A DNA stretch of 64,000 bases from NCBI GenBank assembly GCA_964510495.1, contig CAZECR010000002.1, positions 16,302 to 80,301 of the forward strand, in the 5' to 3' direction. The DNA comes from CAZECR01 sp964510495 (GTDB lineage: Bacteria > Patescibacteriota > Patescibacteriia > Magasanikbacterales > GWA2-37-8). The notes under the pieces were generated by a model. It searched no databases, was not told the DNA's origin, and saw only the letters and a list, made by a program, of their open reading frames with translations. Position numbers and translations under genes: made by a program. Position 1 is the stretch's first letter. Each line of letters starts with the position of its first letter. This document shows positions 41,968 to 51,066 of this stretch, in pieces.

Positions 41968-43203
41968 ATGGTTTTCAACCGAGCCACTTATTTTACCAAA
42001 CTTGCTTTGCATTATACAGAGCGGCAATGGCAAAAATACTTGGCCAAAAATTTTGCACACCATCTGGAGCAACGAATCAATATTCCAACCAAACATGATG
42101 CGCTCCGTGCAGCTATTGATTGGCTGTGTAACGCGCAAGACAACAATCGGGATGGTGGAATTAGTCGGGGCTTTAGTTTGGTATATGACCCTAAGTTTAA
42201 TAAGACTGGTTGGCAACCTTCTTATCCTGAAACAAGCGGTTATATCATTCCCACCTTACTCCGAGCGGCTCAATTTCTTAAAGAGCCAAATCTGATCGAA
42301 CGAACTAAAAAAATTGCTGCCTGGGAAATAAGTATTATGACTTCAGAAGGGGGAATTCCTGGCGGAAATATTGGAAAAGATCCGAAACCAGCCGTTTTTG
42401 ACACGGGTCAAGTCATCCGAGGTTTTATTGCATTATTTGAAGAAACAAAAGATACGCTCTACTTAGATGCAGCAACGCGAGCAGCCAATTGGGTCTTAAA
42501 GAACGAATTTTCTAATACTGGACAATGGCTTGCACATAATGCCGACTCAGTAAACCCTACCACAACGGTCTATAATATATACGCCATAGTTCCAATTGTT
42601 TATTTGGGACAGCTTACACACAACACTCTTTTTATTGATCTCGGTAAAAGAGTTGCCGAGTTTACACTGAAACAACAGAATGCGGTTGGCTGGTTTAAAT
42701 ATTGTGATTTTGAAGATAGAACGGATGCCTTACTCCATACGCTTGGGTATACCATCGATGGATTATGGGATATTGGAATACTGCTTAATGAAGAAAGATA
42801 CCTCACCGCAGCTCGCCTATCCGTAGACAATCTGCTACGGCACCTAGACTCAAAGGGCTTGCCCAAAGGACGTTTTAATAATATTTGGCAAACCACAGTT
42901 GACACATATTGTTTAACAGGAATAGCTCAAATTGCTATTACAGCGATTAAAATTAGAAGTAGATACTCTGATCCCAGCTATACAGAATTTATTGAGCGTT
43001 CAATAGCTTTTCTTACGTCTAAGCAAAATATGACAGACCCCTCTTTTGGAGGTCTTGGAGCTCTATGGGGCAGCTGGCCAATAAACGGAGACTACCAACC
43101 GTATCAGGCACTAAACTGGGCAGTGAAATATTTAACCGATCTCTTACTCATGCACCAACAAACATCGAGCACAGCTTCTTTATCTTCAACATTTTTATTA
43201 TGA
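41968..43203 (+). CDS. Alpha/alpha-barrel protein (VpsJ-like polysaccharide biosynthesis)
   Basis: The 411-residue protein is rich in helical pairs of the alpha/alpha toroid type: NRDGGISRGFSLVYD, YPETSGYIIPTLLRAAQ, VFDTGQVIRGFIALFE, HTLGYTIDGLWDIGI and GALWGSWPINGDYQPYQALNWAVKYLTDLL. Terpenoid-cyclase-like and glycosidase-like proteins share this pattern, and some polysaccharide loci carry such proteins under the name VpsJ. It has no signal peptide, so it may act on an intermediate inside the cell. It overlaps the next gene by 4 bp. Catalytic residues cannot be assigned. Confidence 0.7.
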   Translation: MVFNRATYFTKLALHYTERQWQKYLAKNFAHHLEQRINIPTKHDALRAAIDWLCNAQDNNRDGGISRGFSLVYDPKFNKTGWQPSYPETSGYIIPTLLRAAQFLKEPNLIERTKKIAAWEISIMTSEGGIPGGNIGKDPKPAVFDTGQVIRGFIALFEETKDTLYLDAATRAANWVLKNEFSNTGQWLAHNADSVNPTTTVYNIYAIVPIVYLGQLTHNTLFIDLGKRVAEFTLKQQNAVGWFKYCDFEDRTDALLHTLGYTIDGLWDIGILLNEERYLTAARLSVDNLLRHLDSKGLPKGRFNNIWQTTVDTYCLTGIAQIAITAIKIRSRYSDPSYTEFIERSIAFLTSKQNMTDPSFGGLGALWGSWPINGDYQPYQALNWAVKYLTDLLLMHQQTSSTASLSSTFLL

Positions 43204-44294
43204 AGATTGTTCACATCGCTTGGCTTGGCGCTCAAAATTATGGAGATGACTTAATGGCTGAAGCAGTTCAAAATTATTTGAATACTCATTTTCAGATAGA
43301 AAAATACACCATCTGGTCGCAGGCACACCCAACCATTCATAAGAAATACACTTGGATATATCCCCCACTCTTAGGAAACCGTTTTAAACCCACCTTTTTC
43401 GAAAATCGTGCGCTTAAAAAAGCAGATCTTCTCCTCGTAGGCGGAGGATCAGTACTTCATTCCAGCGCGAGCTCCCTCTGGAAAGAACGAGGGATAGCTT
43501 TTTTTAAGCAAAATACTTCTGGAGCAGCTCTTGGCATCAATGTATCAGTTGGACCGTTTAAAACTACGGCCGATGAAGCAGCTTGCAGTCGCGTACTTAA
43601 ACTGCTTGACGCTTGCACATTTAGAGACAAGGCAAGCTTTGATTTTGCCTGCGCCCTCAATCTTCCTTATCAACCAGAATTAACATTTGATCTCGCCGCT
43701 TGCTATTTAGAAGACCAAAAAATTCTTCCACGCGAAAAGGTCGCTACCATAGGCACTATCGGCCTTACACTGCGGGAACCCGAACGAGCTGGGTATCAAG
43801 AAATATTTAATAACTATGTAGCACTTCTCAAACTCGTTTCAACAAAATACCCTTGCATACGACTCTTTTGTTTTTCGGGAGCACTTTCCAAGAATAATGA
43901 ATTCGTTTTTTGTCAAAAACTATTAAACGCAGCTCAAATCAAAGCGCAAATCATTATCTATACCGGCAACGCACAGAGCTTTACTGAAGAGATCAAAAAA
44001 TGTGATTTCTTTATTTCAACTCGTTTACACGGACTGATTGTTCCTTATCTTCTAAATATTCCATTCATTAGCTTGGCACACAAATCTAGTTCTGATCATA
44101 AAAAATTTGGTGATTTTAATGAATACATTCAACTTCCTAAAGACGTTCAATTCGAACAGGACAATTTTACTCCTTCAGAAATTATACAGCGCATAGTACC
44201 CTATGAACTACCACACCAGACACCTTTTTTTGAATTAGCTAGAAAAAATTTTACAGTATTTAAAAAAAACCTCTATAAAGATCAACGCTTATGA
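43200..44294 (+). CDS. Polysaccharide pyruvyl transferase family protein
   Basis: The protein is about 364 residues when started at ATG 43200, which overlaps the previous stop as ATGA. A frame-open ATG at 43065 lies inside the previous gene. It begins IVHIAWLGAQNYGDDLMAEAV, with DLLLVGGGSVLHS, IGLTLREPERAGYQ and, near the end, STRLHGLIVPYLLNIPFI, the signature of the CsaB/WcaK/AmsJ family. It would form a pyruvate ketal on a sugar using phosphoenolpyruvate, giving the glycan a negative charge. Confidence 0.87.
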   Translation: MKIVHIAWLGAQNYGDDLMAEAVQNYLNTHFQIEKYTIWSQAHPTIHKKYTWIYPPLLGNRFKPTFFENRALKKADLLLVGGGSVLHSSASSLWKERGIAFFKQNTSGAALGINVSVGPFKTTADEAACSRVLKLLDACTFRDKASFDFACALNLPYQPELTFDLAACYLEDQKILPREKVATIGTIGLTLREPERAGYQEIFNNYVALLKLVSTKYPCIRLFCFSGALSKNNEFVFCQKLLNAAQIKAQIIIYTGNAQSFTEEIKKCDFFISTRLHGLIVPYLLNIPFISLAHKSSSDHKKFGDFNEYIQLPKDVQFEQDNFTPSEIIQRIVPYELPHQTPFFELARKNFTVFKKNLYKDQRL

Positions 44295-45484
44295 CAGATC
44301 ATTTCAAGCCACTCTGTCTGAGTTTCTGGGTACCACCAGTAGTGCGTCCCCAAGCTATTTTAATTGGCAAAATGATTCCGGAATGGATCAAGCAAGGAAC
44401 TACTCCGACCATCGTAAGTTATGCCGGAGACACGGCTTGGGATATTGCTGCAACGAAGTATTCTATTGATCAGTGGAAAATAAACAAATACGTTGCACGA
44501 TTACCGATCGTGCCCAAAATTCTCAAAAATAAATATTCGGAACGCATTTTTCGAAGGCTTTGTGCAGTTGTGAAAAAAGAAAAACCTGATCTCATATTTT
44601 CTTTTGCCAACCCTCAAGACAGCAACATCTTCGGCGCGCGACTTAAAAAACATTTTGGCATTCCTTTTATTAGCCACTTTAGCGACCCTTGGGCTGACAA
44701 TCCTTATTCTAACTGGAGCAATCATAAGCGAGCTGAAATAATCAAACTCGAACGTTTTATTATTGAACAAAGCGATAGAGTCGTTTTTACAAATATAGAG
44801 CTCCGTGATCTTGTACTACAAAAATTTCCAGCCAGCTGGAAAAATAAAACAGTGGTTATCCCTCATTGTTTTGACGAAAAAGAATACCCGGCTCGAGTTA
44901 AAAACAACGAACCCTTTATTTTTAGCCATATCGGAGCTCTCTACGGGAAGCGAACCCCGGAATTTCTCTTTTTAGCACTGCAAGAACTTCTTAAAAATTC
45001 ACCCAAACTTAGAGGAACATTCTGTCTAAAACTTGTAGGCGCAGCTAATAGCTACGCAGGCTACACCGAAGCTCGAATTAAAGAAATGGCTAAAAAATAT
45101 GGTTTGGCAGATCTTACTTCCATCATTCCTCCAGTAAGTTACACGGAAAGTCTTCGCTACATGAAACAATCAGACTGTCTTATTGTTATTGATGCCGATA
45201 TTGAAAACAGCCCTTTTTTGCCTTCTAAAGTAGTTGATTATGCGGGGAGCAAGACAGCGATACTTGGTATTACACCCAGCAACAGCCCGACCGATACTTT
45301 CCTTAAAGAATTGGGGCAAAAATGTTTTAACTACAAAGAAAAAAATACGCTGATCACTTACTTGCGAAAATTAATTCAAACTAAAACAGGCCCCGCATAT
45401 AACGAGAAATTTCGCGCCAACTACTCTGTTGAAGCTACTTCCGCCAAGCTATTACAACTTTTTAAAGATTGTACCACTCTATGA
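44291..45484 (+). CDS. GT4 family glycosyltransferase
   Basis: The 397-residue GT-B protein has a first Rossmann half with FSFANPQDSNIFGARLKKHFGIPFISHFSDPWADNP and DRVVFTNIELRDLVLQKFP. The second half has IFSHIGALYGKRTPEFLFLAL, LVGAANSYAGY and LPSKVVDYAGSKTAILGI, the last with the nucleotide-sugar pocket Lys. It begins 4 bp before the pyruvyl transferase stop and its own stop overlaps wecB by 4 bp. Donor and acceptor are unknown. Confidence 0.85.
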   Translation: MTDHFKPLCLSFWVPPVVRPQAILIGKMIPEWIKQGTTPTIVSYAGDTAWDIAATKYSIDQWKINKYVARLPIVPKILKNKYSERIFRRLCAVVKKEKPDLIFSFANPQDSNIFGARLKKHFGIPFISHFSDPWADNPYSNWSNHKRAEIIKLERFIIEQSDRVVFTNIELRDLVLQKFPASWKNKTVVIPHCFDEKEYPARVKNNEPFIFSHIGALYGKRTPEFLFLALQELLKNSPKLRGTFCLKLVGAANSYAGYTEARIKEMAKKYGLADLTSIIPPVSYTESLRYMKQSDCLIVIDADIENSPFLPSKVVDYAGSKTAILGITPSNSPTDTFLKELGQKCFNYKEKNTLITYLRKLIQTKTGPAYNEKFRANYSVEATSAKLLQLFKDCTTL

Positions 45485-46563
45485 AAATCGCTTTAATTCT
45501 AGGCACGCGTCCGGAAATAATTAAAATGTCACCGCTTGTTCGTGCGTGTGAAAAGCATGCAATCGACTACTTTATCCTACATACCGGTCAACATTATAAT
45601 CATGAAATGGATCAACAATTTTTTGATGATCTTGAGCTGCCAAAGCCACGTTATAATCTGAACATTGGTAGCAAACCGTATCACGAACAAATCGCAACAA
45701 TGATTCAAAAAATAAGCGCCATTTTAATTAAAGAAAAACCTGTGGCAGTGGTTGTGCAGGGTGATACTAACACAGTCCTGAGCGGGGCTCTCGCAGCCAA
45801 CAAACTTGGTATTATGGTGGTCCATCATGAAGCGGGATTACGGAGTTATGACCTCAAAATGTTAGAGGAGATAAATCGGACACTGACCGATCATATTAGT
45901 GACTATTTGTGCACACCCACTAAAGAGACAGCAAAACATCTGCGCGAAGAAGGAATTGCAAAAGAAAAAATATTCCTTAGCGGCAATACGATCGTTGATG
46001 CCGTTAAACAAAATTTACAATTAGCTGCCAAAAAATCAACTATTCTTAAACGTTTTAAGCTTGAACCAAAAAAATATATTATTGCTACCGCTCATCGGGC
46101 TGAAAACGTTGATGATCCTGAGCGCTTGAACAAAGTACTGAGAGGACTTGAATTGGTTGCGGCAAGCACGGAGCTTCCCGTTATATATCCCATTCATCCA
46201 AGAACGCAAAAAAATATTAAAAAATTCAAACTAACTGTACCCGTTGGAGCAACCATTGTTGCGCCGCTTGGATATCTAGATTTCCTATTGCTTGAAGCTA
46301 ACGCCGCGCTGATTATTACCGACTCAGGCGGCATGCAAGAAGAAGCATGTATTCTTCGTGTTCCTTGTGTAACTATCAGAGATACCACCGAACGCCCCGA
46401 AACACTTCACCTGGGTATTAATATTCTTGCCGGGGTAGAACCTGAACAAATACAGAAAGCAGTTGAAAAAATGCTTCGTTTTAAAAAGACCAAATGGATT
46501 AATCCATTTGGTCGGGGTGATGCTGGAGAAAAAATCATCCAATACATCAAAAGATGTATTTAA
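45481..46563 (+). CDS. wecB: UDP-N-acetylglucosamine 2-epimerase (non-hydrolysing)
   Basis: The 360-residue protein starts at ATG 45481; an ATG at 45469 is inside the previous gene. It begins ALILGTRPEIIKMSPLVRA, with HTGQHYNHEMDQQFF, VVQGDTNTVLSGALAA, HHEAGLRS, MLEEINRTLTDHIS, TAHRAENVDD, and DSGGMQEEACILRVPCVTIRDTTERPET. It makes UDP-ManNAc from UDP-GlcNAc. Its last codons include a perfect 26 bp palindrome (46488-46513) that fits a terminator for the opposite strand. No ManNAc dehydrogenase is in the window. Confidence 0.94.
   Translation: MKIALILGTRPEIIKMSPLVRACEKHAIDYFILHTGQHYNHEMDQQFFDDLELPKPRYNLNIGSKPYHEQIATMIQKISAILIKEKPVAVVVQGDTNTVLSGALAANKLGIMVVHHEAGLRSYDLKMLEEINRTLTDHISDYLCTPTKETAKHLREEGIAKEKIFLSGNTIVDAVKQNLQLAAKKSTILKRFKLEPKKYIIATAHRAENVDDPERLNKVLRGLELVAASTELPVIYPIHPRTQKNIKKFKLTVPVGATIVAPLGYLDFLLLEANAALIITDSGGMQEEACILRVPCVTIRDTTERPETLHLGINILAGVEPEQIQKAVEKMLRFKKTKWINPFGRGDAGEKIIQYIKRCI
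46483..46513 (-). terminator. Intrinsic terminator embedded in the 3' end of wecB
   Basis: A perfect 26 bp palindrome (46488-46513, two 13 bp arms) is followed on the minus strand by five T (46487-46483). It would end the leftward transcript whose last gene stops at 46565, about 50 bp upstream of it. Confidence 0.7.
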
Positions 46564-46564
46564 G

Positions 46565-48337
46565 TTATAACTCGTACAAAAATAAACCTTCAAAAGCACC
46601 GATTAATTTTAGTTTTGGTAAAGACTCCATAACAACAGAACTCAATTCATTTTCAGAAACCAGGTAGTTTACTTTGTACTTGTACACTTCATCGGAAAAA
46701 TTATTTTTGAGGAAATCTCGATATTCATTCGGCAGCTGTTTTCGGACCTCAATTAAACGCGACGATAATCTTGAAGAAAATAATTCATCCCAGTTCTCAA
46801 AAAAATAATTGATCACTTCTCCATCATGCTGATCCAAGTATGTTTCGATTCCTTCGGAACGAACCCCTCGTAGTCTCATCAGTAAAAAGAAATTATGTTT
46901 TTGACGATCATCGGGTACAGCATAGAAACGCTCGGTATTGGCAACATATAAGTTACACCGTGTGAATGCACGGATCATAAGGCTATACTGCTTATTAGGC
47001 TCAAGAGGGAGGACTACGCACGGATCAGGTGCATGCGTATTTAACCAATCAAAAACTACACGATATTTTTGTATTTCCTTAAACTCTGCAAGATTAGAGC
47101 GATATGTTGTTGTTGCTGCCAGACCATAGGCCAAGGAACACATGATACCTAACAGCGAAACAGCGTACCAAACCTGTATGCGCCACAATTTAAGAAGACG
47201 TTCACCCAACAAGGTCATTATGACCATCATGAGTGGGATAGTATATTGAACAAAATGTGGATACCACACCACTCTTCCAGTAATAATTTGCTGATTAAAA
47301 ACCAACCAACTTGCTCCTAACATATAGACACTCCAATTCCAGGCATCATCTTCGAGTAAAACTTTTTTTCCTTGTTTTAAATATCGCACTAATGAAACAA
47401 GGATAAAGACGATTGTTACTGCTAAGACTAGCCAATTAACTATCGGAGCATGACTATAGAATAAACCATTACGCTGCGACAATAGGGCTCCTTGAGCAGA
47501 ATGCAGAGACGTAAACACTCGCAGCAAGATTGGCAAGCTCATTAAAAAAGCAATCACTCCAATTAAAATAATTTTTTTACTCAAATGGTATTCGCGTCGC
47601 AAAAGTGTCCCAAAAAAGATAACACCTACTAAGGCTAAAATCATGCCCCAAGCAAAAAAATATCCAATACTCAGCGTTATTGCTAGTCCACAAATTACAA
47701 ACAAGTATTTTGTGTTTACAGCATTCTTATCGAGAATCTTTTTTAAGAGTAACAAAAAAGTAAATACTAAAAGCGCCCCTGTAACTGGATTAACAGGCCT
47801 TGTCCACACTATAGCATGGAAGCCGGGCGACCCTTGCAACCAATGAAGCACCGACCTCACATCAACCAAATCATATCCTAGAGTAACCAAAAAAGCTGCT
47901 AATAGCGGTGCCAACTTATCAACCCATAAAGAGCTTCGGTCACCAAATTGATAGACAAAAAAATAAATTAAAAGAAATAATACTGACGGAAACAAAAATT
48001 TAGCCAGAAGGAGTGTCGCTGATAAAGAGGTTTGCGTGAGGATATTAAGTGCAGCATACCAATATTCACCAAAGGGCGGTATGATTGGTTTTGCATCTTT
48101 ATACTCATATAAAAATGGCGAACCAAGCCACCCATGTCCCTCGACTACTTCCCTAACTCGAGCCATGTACCCAGGTTCATCATCCATAAACACATAATGA
48201 ACTCCTCGATACTCATTACCAAGCGCGCGCTGTGCTAACAGGTACGGCGCCACTGAAATAGCCCCAACTCCCAGGGCACAAACTAATACTAAAGCATGTT
48301 TTGTCAGAATTGTTCTAATCTTTTTTAAAAAAAACAT
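46565..48337 (-). CDS. Large multi-spanning membrane protein, GT-C-like
   Basis: The 590-residue protein starts with a membrane segment and has about ten more hydrophobic stretches. VHYVFMDDEPGYMARVREV has the acidic loop (DDEP) expected of GT-C glycosyltransferases between the first two segments. The last 170 residues, after GIMCSLAYGLAATT, are soluble and probably extracytoplasmic. GT-C proteins use polyprenyl-phosphate-linked sugars. I cannot name a family more closely. It is last in a leftward run (MT, AsnB, GT2) and ends 1 bp from the convergent wecB gene. Confidence 0.6.
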   Translation of the reverse strand: MFFLKKIRTILTKHALVLVCALGVGAISVAPYLLAQRALGNEYRGVHYVFMDDEPGYMARVREVVEGHGWLGSPFLYEYKDAKPIIPPFGEYWYAALNILTQTSLSATLLLAKFLFPSVLFLLIYFFVYQFGDRSSLWVDKLAPLLAAFLVTLGYDLVDVRSVLHWLQGSPGFHAIVWTRPVNPVTGALLVFTFLLLLKKILDKNAVNTKYLFVICGLAITLSIGYFFAWGMILALVGVIFFGTLLRREYHLSKKIILIGVIAFLMSLPILLRVFTSLHSAQGALLSQRNGLFYSHAPIVNWLVLAVTIVFILVSLVRYLKQGKKVLLEDDAWNWSVYMLGASWLVFNQQIITGRVVWYPHFVQYTIPLMMVIMTLLGERLLKLWRIQVWYAVSLLGIMCSLAYGLAATTTYRSNLAEFKEIQKYRVVFDWLNTHAPDPCVVLPLEPNKQYSLMIRAFTRCNLYVANTERFYAVPDDRQKHNFFLLMRLRGVRSEGIETYLDQHDGEVINYFFENWDELFSSRLSSRLIEVRKQLPNEYRDFLKNNFSDEVYKYKVNYLVSENELSSVVMESLPKLKLIGAFEGLFLYEL

Positions 48338-48340
48338 ATT

Positions 48341-49201
48341 TTATTTTTTCTGAATTACATAATACACTTCGGCTGCCATATTGATGGCAAAAGGTAAGTG
48401 GCCAAAAATACTATCTAAATATTTTATTGGAAAAAAAATAAAAGTAGCCATATTTACCAGCAACCAATAGAGGCTCTTATTGCCAAAGGAAAAAAGGGTG
48501 GCTACCAAATAACACAGGTTCACGGTTAGAGTAGAAAAGGGACCGCTTCTTACCCCTTTTTTAACGATAGCGAAACCACTCAATAACCGATCTAAACCCG
48601 GCTCTGTCCATCGATTAAAATCATGCGGTGAGGCATGAAAAGGGTACATAAAAGGAACACTAATATACGCACAAGCTTGTGGCTTAAGCACCCTAAATAA
48701 TTCTTGAACTACCCGCTCAGGATCAGACACATGTTCAAAAACATCTGCACAAATTATTCCGGCACTGCTCGCATCGGACAAAGGAAGGTTGCCAATATCC
48801 GCCACAACTGAAACACCTTCATAAGGAAAGAGGTCGACATTGATAACCTCAGGGCTTATGATGCGCGGTCCAGAACCAAGATTAAAAACAGGAGATTCGG
48901 AACAATATTTTTTTAGAAACTTTTTCGGACTGAGACCCATAAAAAAGACTGGGCCAAAGAGAATTACTATGGTGTAATAAAAACGTGGCCACCGTTTAAA
49001 GAAATCACGAAGCCCGTTACTTTGCTTGTCGTAGGAACCAGCGGTATTCAAAAAAATATACGTGTCGTCATCTTTTAAAAATGTTGTCTGACAACGTTCA
49101 CAAGATAATTTTTTTCCGCTCTCTTGCTCGCGTAAACCTGTTGATGCGCATGATGGGCAGCGCCAGATATTATTTTTCAAAAAAGTCTTCTTTGTAAACA
49201 T
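48341..49201 (-). CDS. Zinc-ribbon plus class I SAM methyltransferase
   Basis: The 286-residue protein starts with a zinc-ribbon-like knot (Cys15, Cys18, Cys34, Cys37), then a hydrophobic stretch FYYTIVILFGPVFFMGL that may anchor it. The methyltransferase domain begins SPVFNLGSGPRIISPEVINVDLFPY and continues IICADVFEHVSDPERVVQELFRVLKP and PFMYPFHASPHDFNRW. A second hydrophobic stretch follows. Such zinc-knot methyltransferases are common in glycan loci. It is probably membrane-associated and methylates a lipid-linked glycan end. Confidence 0.8.
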   Translation of the reverse strand: MFTKKTFLKNNIWRCPSCASTGLREQESGKKLSCERCQTTFLKDDDTYIFLNTAGSYDKQSNGLRDFFKRWPRFYYTIVILFGPVFFMGLSPKKFLKKYCSESPVFNLGSGPRIISPEVINVDLFPYEGVSVVADIGNLPLSDASSAGIICADVFEHVSDPERVVQELFRVLKPQACAYISVPFMYPFHASPHDFNRWTEPGLDRLLSGFAIVKKGVRSGPFSTLTVNLCYLVATLFSFGNKSLYWLLVNMATFIFFPIKYLDSIFGHLPFAINMAAEVYYVIQKK

Positions 49202-49216
49202 ACGATCTAACAGTAA

Positions 49217-51064
49217 TTAAAATTGCTCCAAACACCAAGATTGAAAAACCATTAATTTCCACAAAATTTTTTTATGATCGGCTTTTTGCTCGAGGTGCTC
49301 TTTCATATACTCCCCCACTATTTTGGGATCGATGACACCAAAACGATTGAGTGAATCGGGAGAAAGTATTTCCGACATATATTCCCGCAATTCACCCCTC
49401 AGCCAACTACCAAGCGGAATACCAAATCCCTTTTTTGATCGATTAATAATTGCAGCCGGAAGTTTGTTGGCCATCGTTTGCTTAAGCAAATATTTTGTTA
49501 CACTTCCATGAAGTTTATATTTCTCAGGTAAATGATTGATAAAATGTGACAACCGGCTATCGAGGAAGGGAGCCCTGACTTCGAGCGAGGCGTACATGGC
49601 AGCACGATCCACTTTATATAAAATATTATCCGTTAAATAATATCGTAAGAATTGCAGGGCAGTAGTATCGCTATGAGATAGTTCAGAGTAGCCAGCAAGA
49701 AAATCGTCTGAAAAATTAAAAAGTGCTGCGGTATTTACAGGCTTTGAGAACAGAGTATTAACCCTACCTTCATACCCCCCAACTAGTAAAAAGTCTCGAT
49801 ACTTAGCTGAGAAAGGCATTGTTTCAAGCAAACGAGTAATTTTATATATTAAGGTCAAATTATCGTCTGATATCGGCAGAAGACTGACCATCTTTTTCAG
49901 CGAGCTAAGCTGATGTGGAACTGCCAAAAACGGTAACTTGTTCACAAGTCTCGCTAGACGATGATTGGGATAGCCATAAAATAGCTCGTCAGCACCATCT
50001 CCGCCTAACGCCACAGTCACCCCTTCCCGCGCAAAGCAGCTTAATAAAAAAGTTGGTAAAAGCGAGGGATCGCCAAAAGGCTCATCGAGCTTCTTGATGA
50101 CTTTTGGGAATACTTCCAGCACATCTTGAGCTTTAAACTGCTTGTGATAATGATCGGTTTTAAGAAAATTCGCTACTTCCTTGGCATAACCAGATTCATC
50201 GTAACTTTTTTCTTCAAACCCAATTGAAAATGTCTTGATTGCCGGAGCATGTTTTTTAGCATAATAAGCGATAGTACTCGAATCAATTCCTCCGCTTAAA
50301 AAAACGCCTACCGGTACATCGGCAATCAAATGATCTTTAACAGCAGCGTCAAGCAAAACATCCAGATCATTTTTTACCTCTCTGTCATTTGGATCAATCG
50401 GAGTCAGGTCAATTTTAAAATACGACTCTAGAGAGGTTTTTCCGTCTCGATACGTCAGTATTTTTCCACTTTCTAATTTACTAATCCCCTTCCAAAAAGT
50501 CCGGGGCTGCGGGACATAATCAAAACAAAAAAATTGATACGCTGAAAATTCATCAAGCTGCCGCGGCAGCCCTGCATACTCAAGCAATGCTTTTGGTTCG
50601 GAACCAAAAACAAAAATAGCATCATCCTGATACCAATAGAGCGGTTTTTGGCCATAAGGGTCCCGAGCTAACACCAGCTCATTATGTCGTTTATCCCAAA
50701 GAGCTATCGCAAACATACCATTCAGACGGGCAAAAGCTTTTTTACCAAAATCTTCATACAAGTGGGCAACTACTTCTGTGTCAGTCTCTGTGGCAAACAC
50801 ATGTCCCTTTTGAAGCAGCTCGTTGCGTAGTGTTTGGTAGTTATAGATCTCACCATTAAAGACAACAGCGATCGTTTTATCTTCGTTAAAAATTGGTTGA
50901 GCTCCGCCAGCAACATCAATAATGCTAAGACGACGATGTCCAAGACCGCTATGTTCTCCCACATAAAAGCCTTCCCCATCAGGTCCGCGATGCTTAAGAC
51001 TACCGGCCATACGCCGCAACAACCCTTCATTCCCATTGCCTACGTAACCGACAATACCACACAT
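49217..51064 (-). CDS. asnB: Asparagine synthase-type glutamine amidotransferase, first copy
   Basis: The 615-residue protein has an N-terminal Ntn glutaminase starting CGIVGYVGN, with Cys2 as nucleophile, LKHRGPDGEGF, HRRLSIIDVAGGAQP and FNGEIYNY. The ATP-pyrophosphatase half has VGVFLSGGIDSSTIAYYAKK and ALGGDGADELFYGYP. AsnB proteins in glycan loci often amidate a uronic acid carboxyl rather than aspartate. A UDP-glucose dehydrogenase in the window could supply such uronates. It ends 2 bp after the GT2 gene upstream. A second copy is at 55873-57729. Confidence 0.9.
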   Translation of the reverse strand: MCGIVGYVGNGNEGLLRRMAGSLKHRGPDGEGFYVGEHSGLGHRRLSIIDVAGGAQPIFNEDKTIAVVFNGEIYNYQTLRNELLQKGHVFATETDTEVVAHLYEDFGKKAFARLNGMFAIALWDKRHNELVLARDPYGQKPLYWYQDDAIFVFGSEPKALLEYAGLPRQLDEFSAYQFFCFDYVPQPRTFWKGISKLESGKILTYRDGKTSLESYFKIDLTPIDPNDREVKNDLDVLLDAAVKDHLIADVPVGVFLSGGIDSSTIAYYAKKHAPAIKTFSIGFEEKSYDESGYAKEVANFLKTDHYHKQFKAQDVLEVFPKVIKKLDEPFGDPSLLPTFLLSCFAREGVTVALGGDGADELFYGYPNHRLARLVNKLPFLAVPHQLSSLKKMVSLLPISDDNLTLIYKITRLLETMPFSAKYRDFLLVGGYEGRVNTLFSKPVNTAALFNFSDDFLAGYSELSHSDTTALQFLRYYLTDNILYKVDRAAMYASLEVRAPFLDSRLSHFINHLPEKYKLHGSVTKYLLKQTMANKLPAAIINRSKKGFGIPLGSWLRGELREYMSEILSPDSLNRFGVIDPKIVGEYMKEHLEQKADHKKILWKLMVFQSWCLEQF

Positions 51065-51066
51065 AG

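Noticed and set aside
43065..43199. N-terminal extension of the pyruvyl transferase
   Set aside because: It overlaps the previous gene by 139 bp; the ATG at 43200 gives a normal family start and an ATGA overlap.
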